Assembly (NCBI GenBank): GCA_018064645.1
Contig: JAGHUT010000071.1
Location: 1-35,529, forward strand
Direction of reading: 5' to 3'
DNA: 35,529 nucleotides
DNA from: Candidatus Crickella merdequi
Lineage (GTDB): Bacteria > Bacillota > Clostridia > Peptostreptococcales > Anaerovoracaceae
Shown: piece by piece, positions 18,513 through 26,072 of the stretch
How the letters are laid out: every line of letters begins with the position of its first letter
Position numbering within the stretch: the first letter of the stretch is position 1
Notes under the pieces: model-generated
The model's input: only the letters and a program-made list of their open reading frames with translations
What the model was told of the DNA's origin: nothing
The model's database searches: none
Program-made: the position numbers and the translations under genes

Positions 18513-19079
18513 TTACTTAACGATAATCTCTCCCTCAACTGTTCCAGGAAGTCCAGCAGCATTGCACTCATCTGTATCGATGTGCATGAGAGGTGAACCT
18601 GGGTTTACTCTGATTACAACGTCATCAAAGATGAGTGAACGGTCGTCAGTTGTGATCTTAACCTGAACGATGTCATTCTTCTTAACGCCGATCTCATCGC
18701 AGTACTCCTGACCGATGTGGATATGTCTCTTAGCAACGATAGCGCCTTCTGGTGCATCATACTCGCCAGCCTCACCAACAATCTTGATAGGAGCTGAACC
18801 AGCTGTATCTCCTGAAATTCTAATAGGAGCGTCTACTCCGAGCTTACGAGCATCTGTCTTAGCCAGCTCAACCTGAAGTGGTCTGTAAGGTCCAAGAATA
18901 GCAACTCTCTCAGCTGTGCCCTTAGGGCCAACAAGAGTAACTCTCTTAGCGTCAACGAATGCGCCGCCGCCTGTGAGCTCCTTAACTGGAGTCATCTCAG
19001 CATCTGCTCCGAAGAGAATCTTGTAAACGTCCTCTGGAAGATGTACGTGCTTTGCGGATGTTTCTACACTACAATTCAT
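18513..19079 (-). CDS. pduL: PduL-type phosphate acyltransferase
   Basis: PduL transfers acyl groups between CoA and phosphate and is unrelated to Pta/Ptb. The 188 residues show both family halves: SAKHVHLPEDVYKILFG at the start, GPYRPLQVELAKTDARKLG and RISGD in the middle, AKRHIHIG, and LMHIDTDECNAAGL near the C terminus. The His residues in HVH, HIH and MHIDTDE are the zinc ligands of the family. It has no N-terminal encapsulation extension and no shell genes are nearby, so it is probably cytosolic. As last gene of the kinase/VOR operon it likely makes the acyl phosphate used by the kinase. Its leader carries its own promoter. Confidence 0.93.
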   Translation of the reverse strand: MNCSVETSAKHVHLPEDVYKILFGADAEMTPVKELTGGGAFVDAKRVTLVGPKGTAERVAILGPYRPLQVELAKTDARKLGVDAPIRISGDTAGSAPIKIVGEAGEYDAPEGAIVAKRHIHIGQEYCDEIGVKKNDIVQVKITTDDRSLIFDDVVIRVNPGSPLMHIDTDECNAAGLPGTVEGEIIVK

Positions 19080-19113
19080 GATTTGTTTCTCCTTTTATTT
19101 CATTAATGAACAA

Positions 19114-19140
19114 AGGCTGCTGCACACTGTACAGCAGCCT
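19114..19140 (-). other. Hairpin in the pduL leader
   Basis: AGGCTGCTG (19114-19122) pairs with CAGCAGCCT (19132-19140), a 9-bp GC-rich stem about 35 bases upstream of the pduL ATG. On the minus strand it is followed by TTTGTTCATT, so it may be a leaky terminator or a stabilising 5' hairpin. It shares the GGCTGCTGC core with the hairpin at 15771. Confidence 0.55.
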
Positions 19141-19149
19141 CCGTATTAG

Positions 19150-19178
19150 ATTGTACTATTATCGCTACGATAATGCAA
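19150..19178 (-). promoter_or_regulatory. Internal promoter of pduL with dyad in the spacer
   Basis: On the minus strand TTGCAT (19173-19178), a 17-base spacer and TACAAT (19150-19155) form a plausible sigma-A promoter with a good -10 and moderate -35. The spacer contains the dyad ATTATCG-cta-CGATAAT (19158-19174), which could be an operator. It lies in the 129-base gap between the transporter gene and pduL. Confidence 0.45.
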
Positions 19179-19208
19179 CGAGTTAATTAGATTTTTAACA
19201 AGTGCCAA

Positions 19209-20657
19209 TTATCTTGATGCAACGATTTCCTTCAGCTCTACCATTGGGAACTTCTCTCCATTCTTGTCCAGTGAAGAAACAAGGATGATTACTGCGAAGT
19301 CGAAGATGTAGAGTCCGAACAGAGCCCAATCCATGTTCATGCCGAGCTTGTCAGCAAGTCCAGGTGTCATTGTAATTACATAGAGGCCGATACCACCAAT
19401 GAGTCCGAGGATCATCTGTGCTGTTACACCCTTCATTGTAGCGCCCTTGTAGTATACTGAGCAAATCAGAGCTACTGTCATTGCGCCTGTGTATGGGTAT
19501 GTTGATGAGATGATAGCGTCCAGGATGTTTGTCATGTAGAAAGTAATCAGGATTCCGAGAACACCTGCAACGATTACAGTCAGTCTGTTCAGCTTGTTAG
19601 CGAATGGAAGCTCTGAGAGCTCCTTGTCTGGGTGAAGAACTGATCTGTAGAAGTCCTTAGTTACACAACCTGCTGTTCCGATGAGGAGGCAGTTTCCTGA
19701 TGACATAGCAGCTGCAAGTACAGCTGTTACTACGATAGCTGCGATGAATGTTGGGCATGTCTGTGATACTGTGTAAGCAAAGATTCCATCTGTTACCTCT
19801 GGGAACAGAATGTGTCCAGCAACACCTACTGCAGAAGCCATTGTTCCGATGAACATTGTAACGATTCCGCCACCGATGCATCCCCACTTAGCTGTGTTAG
19901 CATCCTTAGCTGACTGGTATCTCATGAAGCAGTCATAGCATACTGCCATTGAGAGCAGGAATGGAATGATGTAGTATACGAACTTGCCAACATCTGGGAT
20001 GAATGGTGTTCCGAATACTGTAGCTGCTGAGCCAAGTCCAGCTGCCTTAACAGCCTTGATTGAGAAGATTGCAGCAAGAGGAACTCCGATTCCAAGGATG
20101 CAGAGCTGGATAAGGTCTCCAACTACTACTGAAAGCATACCACCCATTGAGCTGTAAATGATGATTACTACAGCGCAGATGATTGCTCCTGTTGAGAATG
20201 GAAGTCCGAATGCTGAAAGAATGCTTCCGCAAGCGAGAAGCTGAGCTACATAGATACCTACAAGGTTAGGTACGTTTGTGATTGTAGCGAGAGCTCTTGC
20301 AAGTCTGTTAGGTCCGAATCTGAGCTCGAAGAAGTCCAGTGGAACTACGCAACCAGCTGTTCTCATCTTTCCAGCGAAGAATACACCAGCGATGATGCAT
20401 CCAACTCCACAGCTCATTGAGTAGTACATTCCTGGCCATACGCCAAGCTGCATTCCTGTTGTTGCACCACCAACTACTACTCCAGAACCAATCTGTACAG
20501 CAGCGATTGTGCAGATAGACATGATAAGTCCAACCTGTCCGCCGGCTACAAGGAAGTCATCAGCCTTGTTAGCTTTGTTCTTTGCCCAGAAACCGATTCC
20601 GAGAAGAACTACAAGGTAGAGACCTGCTACGAATAAAATAATGTTTGCAGTACTCAT
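19209..20657 (-). CDS. Sodium:solute symporter (SSF family)
   Basis: This 482-residue membrane protein is of the sodium:solute symporter family. The N-terminal helix (about 5-24) is followed by ADDFLVAGGQVG, a family landmark, then about twelve further hydrophobic helices. GGATTGMQLGVWPGMYYSMS and the AAMSSGNCLLIGTAGCVTKDFY segment near residue 315-337 are the typical SSF core with small-residue sodium site. The substrate cannot be read from sequence; given its place between aminotransferase and pduL genes, an amino acid or short carboxylate is the best guess. AAAGGGG precedes its ATG. Confidence 0.9.
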   Translation of the reverse strand: MSTANIILFVAGLYLVVLLGIGFWAKNKANKADDFLVAGGQVGLIMSICTIAAVQIGSGVVVGGATTGMQLGVWPGMYYSMSCGVGCIIAGVFFAGKMRTAGCVVPLDFFELRFGPNRLARALATITNVPNLVGIYVAQLLACGSILSAFGLPFSTGAIICAVVIIIYSSMGGMLSVVVGDLIQLCILGIGVPLAAIFSIKAVKAAGLGSAATVFGTPFIPDVGKFVYYIIPFLLSMAVCYDCFMRYQSAKDANTAKWGCIGGGIVTMFIGTMASAVGVAGHILFPEVTDGIFAYTVSQTCPTFIAAIVVTAVLAAAMSSGNCLLIGTAGCVTKDFYRSVLHPDKELSELPFANKLNRLTVIVAGVLGILITFYMTNILDAIISSTYPYTGAMTVALICSVYYKGATMKGVTAQMILGLIGGIGLYVITMTPGLADKLGMNMDWALFGLYIFDFAVIILVSSLDKNGEKFPMVELKEIVASR

Positions 20658-20731
20658 AATTTTACCCCTTTCTTAGAAAAAACATACATACATTTGATTG
20701 TTCTATATAAAACATTTACAAGATGAGAAAT

Positions 20732-21997
20732 TTACACCTGATAGTTTCCCTCTACAAAATGTTTCATAACTTTTGCCGCGAGTCCCGGTACCTTCGATGA
20801 AGGCAACGCACTCATTGCGAATCTGACACCGCCTGAATCAAGAGGAATTGAGAAGATAAGGTCCTCTTTAAGTTCATCACAAAGTGCGAACTGGTCATTT
20901 GCAGGAAGTGTTACGAAGAAGCCAGCTTTATAAGGGAGAATTGGAAGACCTACTTCCTCTGCTTCCTTAACGAAAATCGCTGCTCTTTTTGCGATAAGAT
21001 CAGTGAATTCCTGTCTCTCCTTATCTGTCTGCTCCTTCAGTTGCGGATCCGCCATAATCATTGCAAGAGCTGTCTGAGCACCTCTTGAACCGTTTGACCA
21101 TGTGGATCTGTTTGAGAAAGTGATTGTGCGGTCGAACTCATCGATAATCTCTTCTGATGTTGAAACTCCAATAAGTGCTCCTGATCTCATTCCGTAAATA
21201 AGGAATGATTTAGACATGGAGAACGCTACGAGAAGAAGTACGTTCTCAGGCATGTTGTCGAAGTACTTAAGGAAATCTCTTACCTCATCCTTATCACCTG
21301 CGTAGTCTGTATACGCCATATCCCACAGAACAATAATCCTCTTCGACTGGTCCTCTGCTGCTTCTCTGTAATAATCAGTAAGCTGCTTCCAGTCTTCATT
21401 TGACATTGTGTATCCTGAAGGATTATGGGCAGGTGTGTTGAAGAATGTCAGAAGACCTTCCTGAGAAGAAAGAAGCTCCTTGGACTTTTCAATGATTCCC
21501 TCTACGTCGAATTCATTGTTTTCGTTGAAGCATCTGTACATCTCATACTGTCTGTTGCACTCAACCCCCATCTCTCTATATGGACCCCAGCACCAGTCTG
21601 GAATTAAATACTTCTCATCAGCACCTACATAGTTGTAAATAGCGTGATGGATAGCACCGGATCCTCCTGGAGTAGCAATTGCCCTGGCAAAAGTACCTTT
21701 AGGCTGGTGGCCCTGGAATGTGAACTCTATTGCAGCATCTCTGAAGTCAGCTGTTCCAGGGATTCCTGCATAATCACAGAGTTCATTTCCGGGAAGCTCT
21801 CTATAGATTTTTTCAAAAGTAGGAAGAGTAGCGAAAACTCCGTTCTCATCCTTGATAACACCCAAAGTCGCTTCTATTACTTTGTCCGCTCCGAACTCCT
21901 CGATTGCCTTTCTGGCTGTAAGTGATGCTCCGAAGCTGTTATCTTCTTTTTTGGCTTTGTTTCTTGCCTCTTTGGCAAGCATTGTCATTACTGCCAT
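20732..21997 (-). CDS. Class I PLP aminotransferase
   Basis: This 421-residue enzyme resembles the aspartate/aromatic aminotransferase branch of fold-type I. Key parts are TPGGSGAIHHAIYNYV (cofactor phosphate region, about 112), NTPAHNPSGYTMS (the substrate-binding Asn, about 192), WDMAYTDYAGD, and FSMSKSFLIYGMRSGALIG with the PLP-binding Lys (about 265). The C terminus has the substrate Arg in GGVRFAMSAL. It probably converts the transported amino acid to the 2-oxoacid oxidised by the neighbouring VOR-like complex. Aromatic or branched-chain substrates are both possible. GGGAGG lies 6 bases before the ATG. Confidence 0.85.
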   Translation of the reverse strand: MAVMTMLAKEARNKAKKEDNSFGASLTARKAIEEFGADKVIEATLGVIKDENGVFATLPTFEKIYRELPGNELCDYAGIPGTADFRDAAIEFTFQGHQPKGTFARAIATPGGSGAIHHAIYNYVGADEKYLIPDWCWGPYREMGVECNRQYEMYRCFNENNEFDVEGIIEKSKELLSSQEGLLTFFNTPAHNPSGYTMSNEDWKQLTDYYREAAEDQSKRIIVLWDMAYTDYAGDKDEVRDFLKYFDNMPENVLLLVAFSMSKSFLIYGMRSGALIGVSTSEEIIDEFDRTITFSNRSTWSNGSRGAQTALAMIMADPQLKEQTDKERQEFTDLIAKRAAIFVKEAEEVGLPILPYKAGFFVTLPANDQFALCDELKEDLIFSIPLDSGGVRFAMSALPSSKVPGLAAKVMKHFVEGNYQV

Positions 21998-22043
21998 GCT
22001 GCACCTCCCGGTTACAATCTCTTAATAAGTTGTAAGAAACTGA

Positions 22044-22577
22044 TTACTTAACACACTCGAAGCCTGCCATGAGAGCAGCCTCGTTTGCCTCAGCAAACTT
22101 GCCCTTGCCGTGTGATACGAAGTAATCCTTAAGCGCAACCTTTGCATCCTCGATATCGAAGATCTGTCTTGCCTTGATGATTGCTCCGATTGAAACGATG
22201 TTAGCAGCCTTGATGTTCTTTACACTCTCAGCAAGTGTTGTGCATGCAACCTCAACCACATCGATTCTTCCGTTGTAGTCAGGAACTGTATCAACTGCAT
22301 CTGTGTTTACGATGAGAAGACCTCCGTCCTTAAGGCAATCTGCGAACTCAAGTGATGGTCCGTTCATAGCTACTACTACATCCGGTGTATCATAGTCTGG
22401 TCCACCGATAACGCCATCTGAGAACTTTACTACGCTGTATGCCTTACCACCTCTCATTGATGGGCCGTAAGCAGGCATCCATGTAACGTTCTTACCAGCA
22501 CTCAGAGCCATTTCTGCTGTAATGAGACCTGAAGTAAGTACTCCCTGTCCGCCAAATCCTGCGAAAATTATTTCCAT
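22044..22577 (-). CDS. 2-oxoacid:ferredoxin oxidoreductase gamma subunit
   Basis: This 177-residue protein is the gamma subunit of a four-subunit 2-oxoacid:ferredoxin oxidoreductase, probably VOR-like. It opens with MEIIFAGFGGQGVLTSGLITAEMA, the classic gamma-domain signature, followed by WMPAYGPSMRGGKAYSVV and the NTDAV strand. In the family this subunit contacts CoA. It lies 10 bases after the beta subunit and shares its operon; AGGAGGGG is the ribosome site. Confidence 0.93.
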   Translation of the reverse strand: MEIIFAGFGGQGVLTSGLITAEMALSAGKNVTWMPAYGPSMRGGKAYSVVKFSDGVIGGPDYDTPDVVVAMNGPSLEFADCLKDGGLLIVNTDAVDTVPDYNGRIDVVEVACTTLAESVKNIKAANIVSIGAIIKARQIFDIEDAKVALKDYFVSHGKGKFAEANEAALMAGFECVK

Positions 22578-22587
22578 AGTGCCCCTC

Positions 22588-23328
22588 CTATTTATTGTTG
22601 TTCTTCAGCTCGCCGAGTGGATAGTAAGGAATAACTTCCTCGTTCATCCATGCTGCACAGTCAGCTACGCCTTTTCTCCAGTTTGTAGGACAAGGTGATA
22701 CTACCTCTACCATTGAGTAGCCTTTTCCCTCAATCTGGTTTCTAACAGCTGTCTGAATATACTTCTTGAGCTTGTTAATCTCTGCTGCGCTGATAGTTGT
22801 TCCTCTTGCAACGTAGTTAACATTCTCAAATGAAGCTACGATCTCAGGAACCTTGATTGGAAGACCTGTAATATCACAGTCTCTTCCGTTAGGGCTTGTT
22901 ACAGTAACCTGTCCTGGCATTGTTGTCCATGACATCTGTCCGCCTGTCATAGCAAAGTTGTTATTCAGAACTGTGATAACTGTGATTGGCTCATTTCTGT
23001 AAGCTGCGTTAAGAGTCTCTGCAAGACCGATAACGTAAGCATCTCCATCGCCCTGATATGCGATTGAGAGAAGGTCTGGACGACCTACCTTAACTCCAGT
23101 AGCTGTAGCGCCTGCACGGCCGTGAGCTGTCTGGATAACGTCACCCTTCCATGCTGGTGGGTTCATGTTGCAGCAGCATCCTACACCAAGTGTGAGGATT
23201 GTCTTCTGATCATATCCCTCTTCCTCGAGTACCTCGGCAAGAAGTCTGAATACAATTCCGTGACCACAACCAGGACAAAGAGTATGTGGATTCTCAAGTA
23301 ATCTAGGTACGCTCTTAGTAACTGCCAT
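22588..23328 (-). CDS. vorA: 2-oxoacid:ferredoxin oxidoreductase beta subunit (VorA-like, TPP-binding)
   Basis: This subunit binds thiamine diphosphate and a 4Fe-4S cluster. The track start at 23481 lies inside the alpha gene; the ATG at 23328 (MAVTKSVPRLL) has AGGAGG upstream and gives 246 residues. Motifs are LCPGCGHGIVFRLL (cluster Cys, about 18-31), GVGCCCNMNP (further Cys), and the TPP-binding GDGDAYVIGLAE with NNNFAMTGGQ (about 95-130). The length is that of a stand-alone beta chain. It follows alpha by one base. Confidence 0.93.
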   Translation of the reverse strand: MAVTKSVPRLLENPHTLCPGCGHGIVFRLLAEVLEEEGYDQKTILTLGVGCCCNMNPPAWKGDVIQTAHGRAGATATGVKVGRPDLLSIAYQGDGDAYVIGLAETLNAAYRNEPITVITVLNNNFAMTGGQMSWTTMPGQVTVTSPNGRDCDITGLPIKVPEIVASFENVNYVARGTTISAAEINKLKKYIQTAVRNQIEGKGYSMVEVVSPCPTNWRKGVADCAAWMNEEVIPYYPLGELKNNNK

Positions 23329-23329
23329 A

Positions 23330-24397
23330 TTAGAATACCTCCTTCTCTTCGCCAGCGATAACGCGCTTAATGAATGCAACTGCCTCTGATGGTCTAACAA
23401 CCTTCTGAGCTGTATAGAGTCCATATACTGGAACGTTTCCGTCAACCATCTTCTTTGTTGCAAGTGCAACGTCCTCAACAACCTGACCAGCGTCTGTTGT
23501 CTCGATTGAGATGATTCCCTTTACGTCCTTCTTGATCTCAGCAAATGCCTTGAATGGGAATGGCCATACCATGATAGGTCTGATAAGACCAACCTTGATT
23601 CCCTCTGCTCTGAGCTGATCAACAGCCTCTCTTGTTGTTCTTGATGGCAGACCATATGCTACGCATACATAGTCAGCATCCTCAACAAGATAGCTCTCCC
23701 ATCTCTGCTCATTCTCCTGCATTGTCTCAATCTTCTCTCTAACTCTTCTTGGCTTGTCAACGTAGAGTGGTGTACCGTGGTTGAATGAATGTCTGTCACC
23801 AACACCGTCCCATACCCAATCCATCTCTGACTGCTTAGGACCCTCCTTGAACTCTGGGAACTCTACAGCTTCCATCATCTGTCCAAGTGCTGCCTCTGAG
23901 AGAATCATTACAGGGTTTCTATATTTCTCTGCCATATCCCATGCCTCATACATGAGATCGATTGTCTCCTGAATGCTGTTTGGTGCGAATACAGGGAGTC
24001 TGTAGTCTCCGTTTCCGCCTCCTCTTGTTGCCTGGAAATAGTCAGTCTGAGCTGAGTCAAGTGAACCAAGACCTGGGCCCCATCTGATTACATTTACAAA
24101 TACTGTTGGAATCCAGTTAGAGCAAAGATATCCAATAGCCTCCTGCTTAAGAGCGAATCCAGGACCGGATGATGATGTCATACATCTCATTCCTGTTGAA
24201 CCTGCACCCTGAAGCATGTAACAAGCTGCCATTTCGTTCTCAGCCTGAATAAACTTACGTCCGAGCTCTGGCATTCTACCTGACAGATACTCACCAACCT
24301 CAGTCTGTGGAGTAATTGGGTATCCAGCGTAGAACATGCATCCAGCTCTCATTGCTGCCTCGGCAATTGCGTGATTGCCTTTCCACAATTCTTTCAT
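23330..24397 (-). CDS. vorB: 2-oxoacid:ferredoxin oxidoreductase alpha subunit (VorB-like)
   Basis: The alpha subunit (355 residues) carries pyrimidine-binding domain I and the transketolase C-like domain II. Visible signatures are AGCMFYAGYPITPQTEVGEYL (about 18-38), IQAENEMAACYMLQGA, and MTSSSGPGFALKQEAIGYL (about 73-91). It resembles chains named 3-methyl-2-oxobutanoate dehydrogenase VorB, hence branched-chain 2-oxoacid as the preferred guess; 2-oxoglutarate cannot be excluded because KGOR alpha chains are close. GGAGG lies 8 bases before ATG. The order ferredoxin-alpha-beta-gamma is typical of four-gene VOR/KGOR loci. Confidence 0.92.
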   Translation of the reverse strand: MKELWKGNHAIAEAAMRAGCMFYAGYPITPQTEVGEYLSGRMPELGRKFIQAENEMAACYMLQGAGSTGMRCMTSSSGPGFALKQEAIGYLCSNWIPTVFVNVIRWGPGLGSLDSAQTDYFQATRGGGNGDYRLPVFAPNSIQETIDLMYEAWDMAEKYRNPVMILSEAALGQMMEAVEFPEFKEGPKQSEMDWVWDGVGDRHSFNHGTPLYVDKPRRVREKIETMQENEQRWESYLVEDADYVCVAYGLPSRTTREAVDQLRAEGIKVGLIRPIMVWPFPFKAFAEIKKDVKGIISIETTDAGQVVEDVALATKKMVDGNVPVYGLYTAQKVVRPSEAVAFIKRVIAGEEKEVF

Positions 24398-24457
24398 TTA
24401 ATGTTTCCTCCAAATTTTCACTAAAAAGAACATTTCTTTCGTTGAGAATAAGTGATA

Positions 24458-24661
24458 CTAGTCCTCTGTGATCGTAAATACGATGTCAGGGCATACTGTG
24501 TAGCAAATACCACATTTGATACACTTCTCATCATCACACTGTGCAGGATAGTATCCAGCAGTGTTTGGACGTGCTGCGAGTGAAAGAGCCTTCTTTGGGC
24601 ATGACATTACGCAGAATCCACATCCTTTGCATCTCTCTTCATTGATATGAAGTGTTGCCAT
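24458..24661 (-). CDS. 2-oxoacid oxidoreductase delta subunit, 2[4Fe-4S] ferredoxin-like
   Basis: A small electron-transfer subunit of 67 residues. Two CxxCxxCxxxCP motifs (CKGCGFCVMSCP, about 11-22, and CIKCGICYTVCP, about 47-58) bind two 4Fe-4S clusters. The start is set at ATG for MATLHINEE because GGGAGG lies 7 bases before it, six codons inside the track ORF. It passes electrons from the TPP site to free ferredoxin. The long gap upstream of it holds a structured RNA element. Confidence 0.93.
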   Translation of the reverse strand: MATLHINEERCKGCGFCVMSCPKKALSLAARPNTAGYYPAQCDDEKCIKCGICYTVCPDIVFTITED

Positions 24662-24680
24662 TTTGTATCCTCCCTTCACT

Positions 24681-24752
24681 GGTAATCCGGTCGCCTGTCG
24701 GATTACCTTATATTAGCGACAGGACATCTGTAACTCGGAGTTGAGATACAGA
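24681..24752 (-). other. Structured intercistronic RNA element, possible pseudoknot
   Basis: The 105-base gap between the kinase and delta genes can fold, in the messenger sense, into hairpin A (CUGUAUCUC with GAGUUACAG, one mismatch) and hairpin B (GGUAAUCCG with CGGAUUACC, 24681-24707) just before the ribosome site. The single-stranded CCUGUCG between them (24717-24723) is complementary to CGACAGG in the loop and upper stem of hairpin B (24694-24700), a 7-bp pseudoknot or switch. No known riboswitch class is recognised. Confidence 0.45.
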
Positions 24753-24766
24753 ATCCTTTTAACTAA

Positions 24767-25834
24767 CTAGTTCTGACCGTAGAGTTTAGCCTCTTCCTCG
24801 CCATCAAGAACAGCCTTGATACCTGTAGCGAGAGCCTCCATCTCAAGTGCTCCTGGAATTACCTGAACAGGTGCCATCCACTGACATCTCTCGATGATCT
24901 TTGAAGTAAGTGACTGTGAGTAAGCTGCTCCACCAGTTACAACAATCTTGTCTACCTTTCCGTAAACAACTGATGCCATGTAAGCAACATACTTAGCAAT
25001 CTGATATGACCAGAAGTCAACTACTTCAGCTGCCCACTCATCGCCTTCTGCAATTCTCTTCTCAACTTCTCTCATATCGTTTGTTCCGAGAAGTGACTTG
25101 AGTCCTGTTCCGCCGATAAGGTACTTTGTAAGTTCTTTCTGTGTATACTCACCGCTGTAAGCCATCTTAATGATGTCTACATAGTGAATTGATCCTGAAC
25201 GCTCTGTTGACATTGGACCTTCCTCAGTTGCGATACAGTCGATAATCTTACCGCCGCTGTGAACGTTGATGCTTGAACCGCCGCCAAGATGAACTGCGAT
25301 GAAGTTACCATCTGCATAGTTTATTCCCATATCTGCAGCAGCCTTCTTACATACAGCTCTTGTGTTCAGTGAATGAGTTCTGTTCTTTCTATACAGACCC
25401 TTAATACCTGTGAGATGTGCAAGTCTTGTTGTCTCGTCTGAACCTACTGCATCGTAGATGTACGCATTAACACCATACTTCTCAGCAATGTCTCTTCCCA
25501 TTACAGCTGCCCAGCTTGATGGATGAGTTGCTGATGGCTCCATGCACTTCTCAATGAGAGCATCGTCTACCAGATAAGCTCCACCAATAAGACCACCGAA
25601 CGTACCGCCTCTGCATGCAACTGCAGAAAGCTTCGACATGTCTACGCCCTCTTCCTCCAGTGTCTTAAGGATAAGTTCCTTTCTGTAAACCATCTGCTCT
25701 GCCTTCTCAGGATACTGAGCAAGCTCTTCGATGCTGTGCATAATGTTCTTCTCGAAGATCTGTGTAGTATCCTCGTACCAGGCAATCTTTGTTGAAGTTG
25801 CGCCTGGGTTGATAACAAGAATATTATAAGCCAT
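24767..25834 (-). CDS. buk: Butyrate kinase family protein (Buk)
   Basis: This 355-residue protein is an acetokinase-family acid kinase. It begins with VINPGATSTKIAWYED, the phosphate-binding loop of butyrate and branched-chain fatty acid kinases. FIAVHLGGGSSINVHSGGKIID (about 179-200), the GPMSTERSGS motif and VTGGAAYSQSL are further family blocks. It makes ATP from acyl phosphate and ADP. No phosphotransbutyrylase is present; PduL at the far end of the operon is the likely partner. AGGAGG lies 4 bases before the ATG. As first gene of the operon it follows a promoter and an operator-like repeat. Confidence 0.93.
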   Translation of the reverse strand: MAYNILVINPGATSTKIAWYEDTTQIFEKNIMHSIEELAQYPEKAEQMVYRKELILKTLEEEGVDMSKLSAVACRGGTFGGLIGGAYLVDDALIEKCMEPSATHPSSWAAVMGRDIAEKYGVNAYIYDAVGSDETTRLAHLTGIKGLYRKNRTHSLNTRAVCKKAAADMGINYADGNFIAVHLGGGSSINVHSGGKIIDCIATEEGPMSTERSGSIHYVDIIKMAYSGEYTQKELTKYLIGGTGLKSLLGTNDMREVEKRIAEGDEWAAEVVDFWSYQIAKYVAYMASVVYGKVDKIVVTGGAAYSQSLTSKIIERCQWMAPVQVIPGALEMEALATGIKAVLDGEEEAKLYGQN

Positions 25835-25882
25835 GTTTCCTCCTTGTTGGCAAATGCCGATTTATAACGTTAATGCACTTTT

Positions 25883-25898
25883 TGAAAAAAATATTTCA
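25883..25898 (-). promoter_or_regulatory. GAAA-N6-TTTC operator-like repeat in the buk leader
   Basis: TGAAA-N6-TTTCA (25883-25898), embedded in a 7-base inverted repeat TTTGAAA/TTTCAAA, lies about 26-41 bases downstream of the predicted buk transcription start. The same spaced repeat occurs at the MFS and second aminotransferase promoters, so it is a candidate RpiR operator. Confidence 0.5.
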
Positions 25899-25930
25899 AA
25901 GCGCGCAAAAAACGAAATTTTGTTATCTTT

Positions 25931-25959
25931 AATTTAGTCTCATAGAATCTTTAAGTCAA
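25931..25959 (-). promoter_or_regulatory. Sigma-A promoter of the buk-vor-pduL operon
   Basis: On the minus strand TTGACT (25954-25959), a 17-base spacer and TAAATT (25931-25936) form a good promoter about 97 bases before the buk ATG. The rest of the 238-base divergent gap 25835-26072 is very AT-rich; near the start site is a near-palindrome AACGAAATTTTGTT (25911-25924). No convincing promoter was seen for the plus-strand gene. Confidence 0.72.
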
Positions 25960-26072
25960 GTTAATTTCAAAATTATTTTTTCACAGAAAAATTTTTACGA
26001 AAAAAGTATTGCATTTTTTGTGTTTTTAATTAAAAATTCAATTAACGCTAGGCAAAATACTGGAGGTGTTCT

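Noticed and set aside
18513-19079. PduL as part of a bacterial microcompartment
   Set aside because: No shell proteins, no aldehyde dehydrogenase and no N-terminal encapsulation peptide are seen in the window.
23329-23481. N-terminal extension of the beta subunit in the ORF track
   Set aside because: It lies inside the alpha gene, has no family similarity, and the ATG at 23328 has a good AGGAGG site.
22044-24661. Indolepyruvate:ferredoxin oxidoreductase (IorAB) as identity of the complex
   Set aside because: IOR has two subunits with a fused large chain; here four separate subunits in delta-alpha-beta-gamma order match VOR/KGOR.
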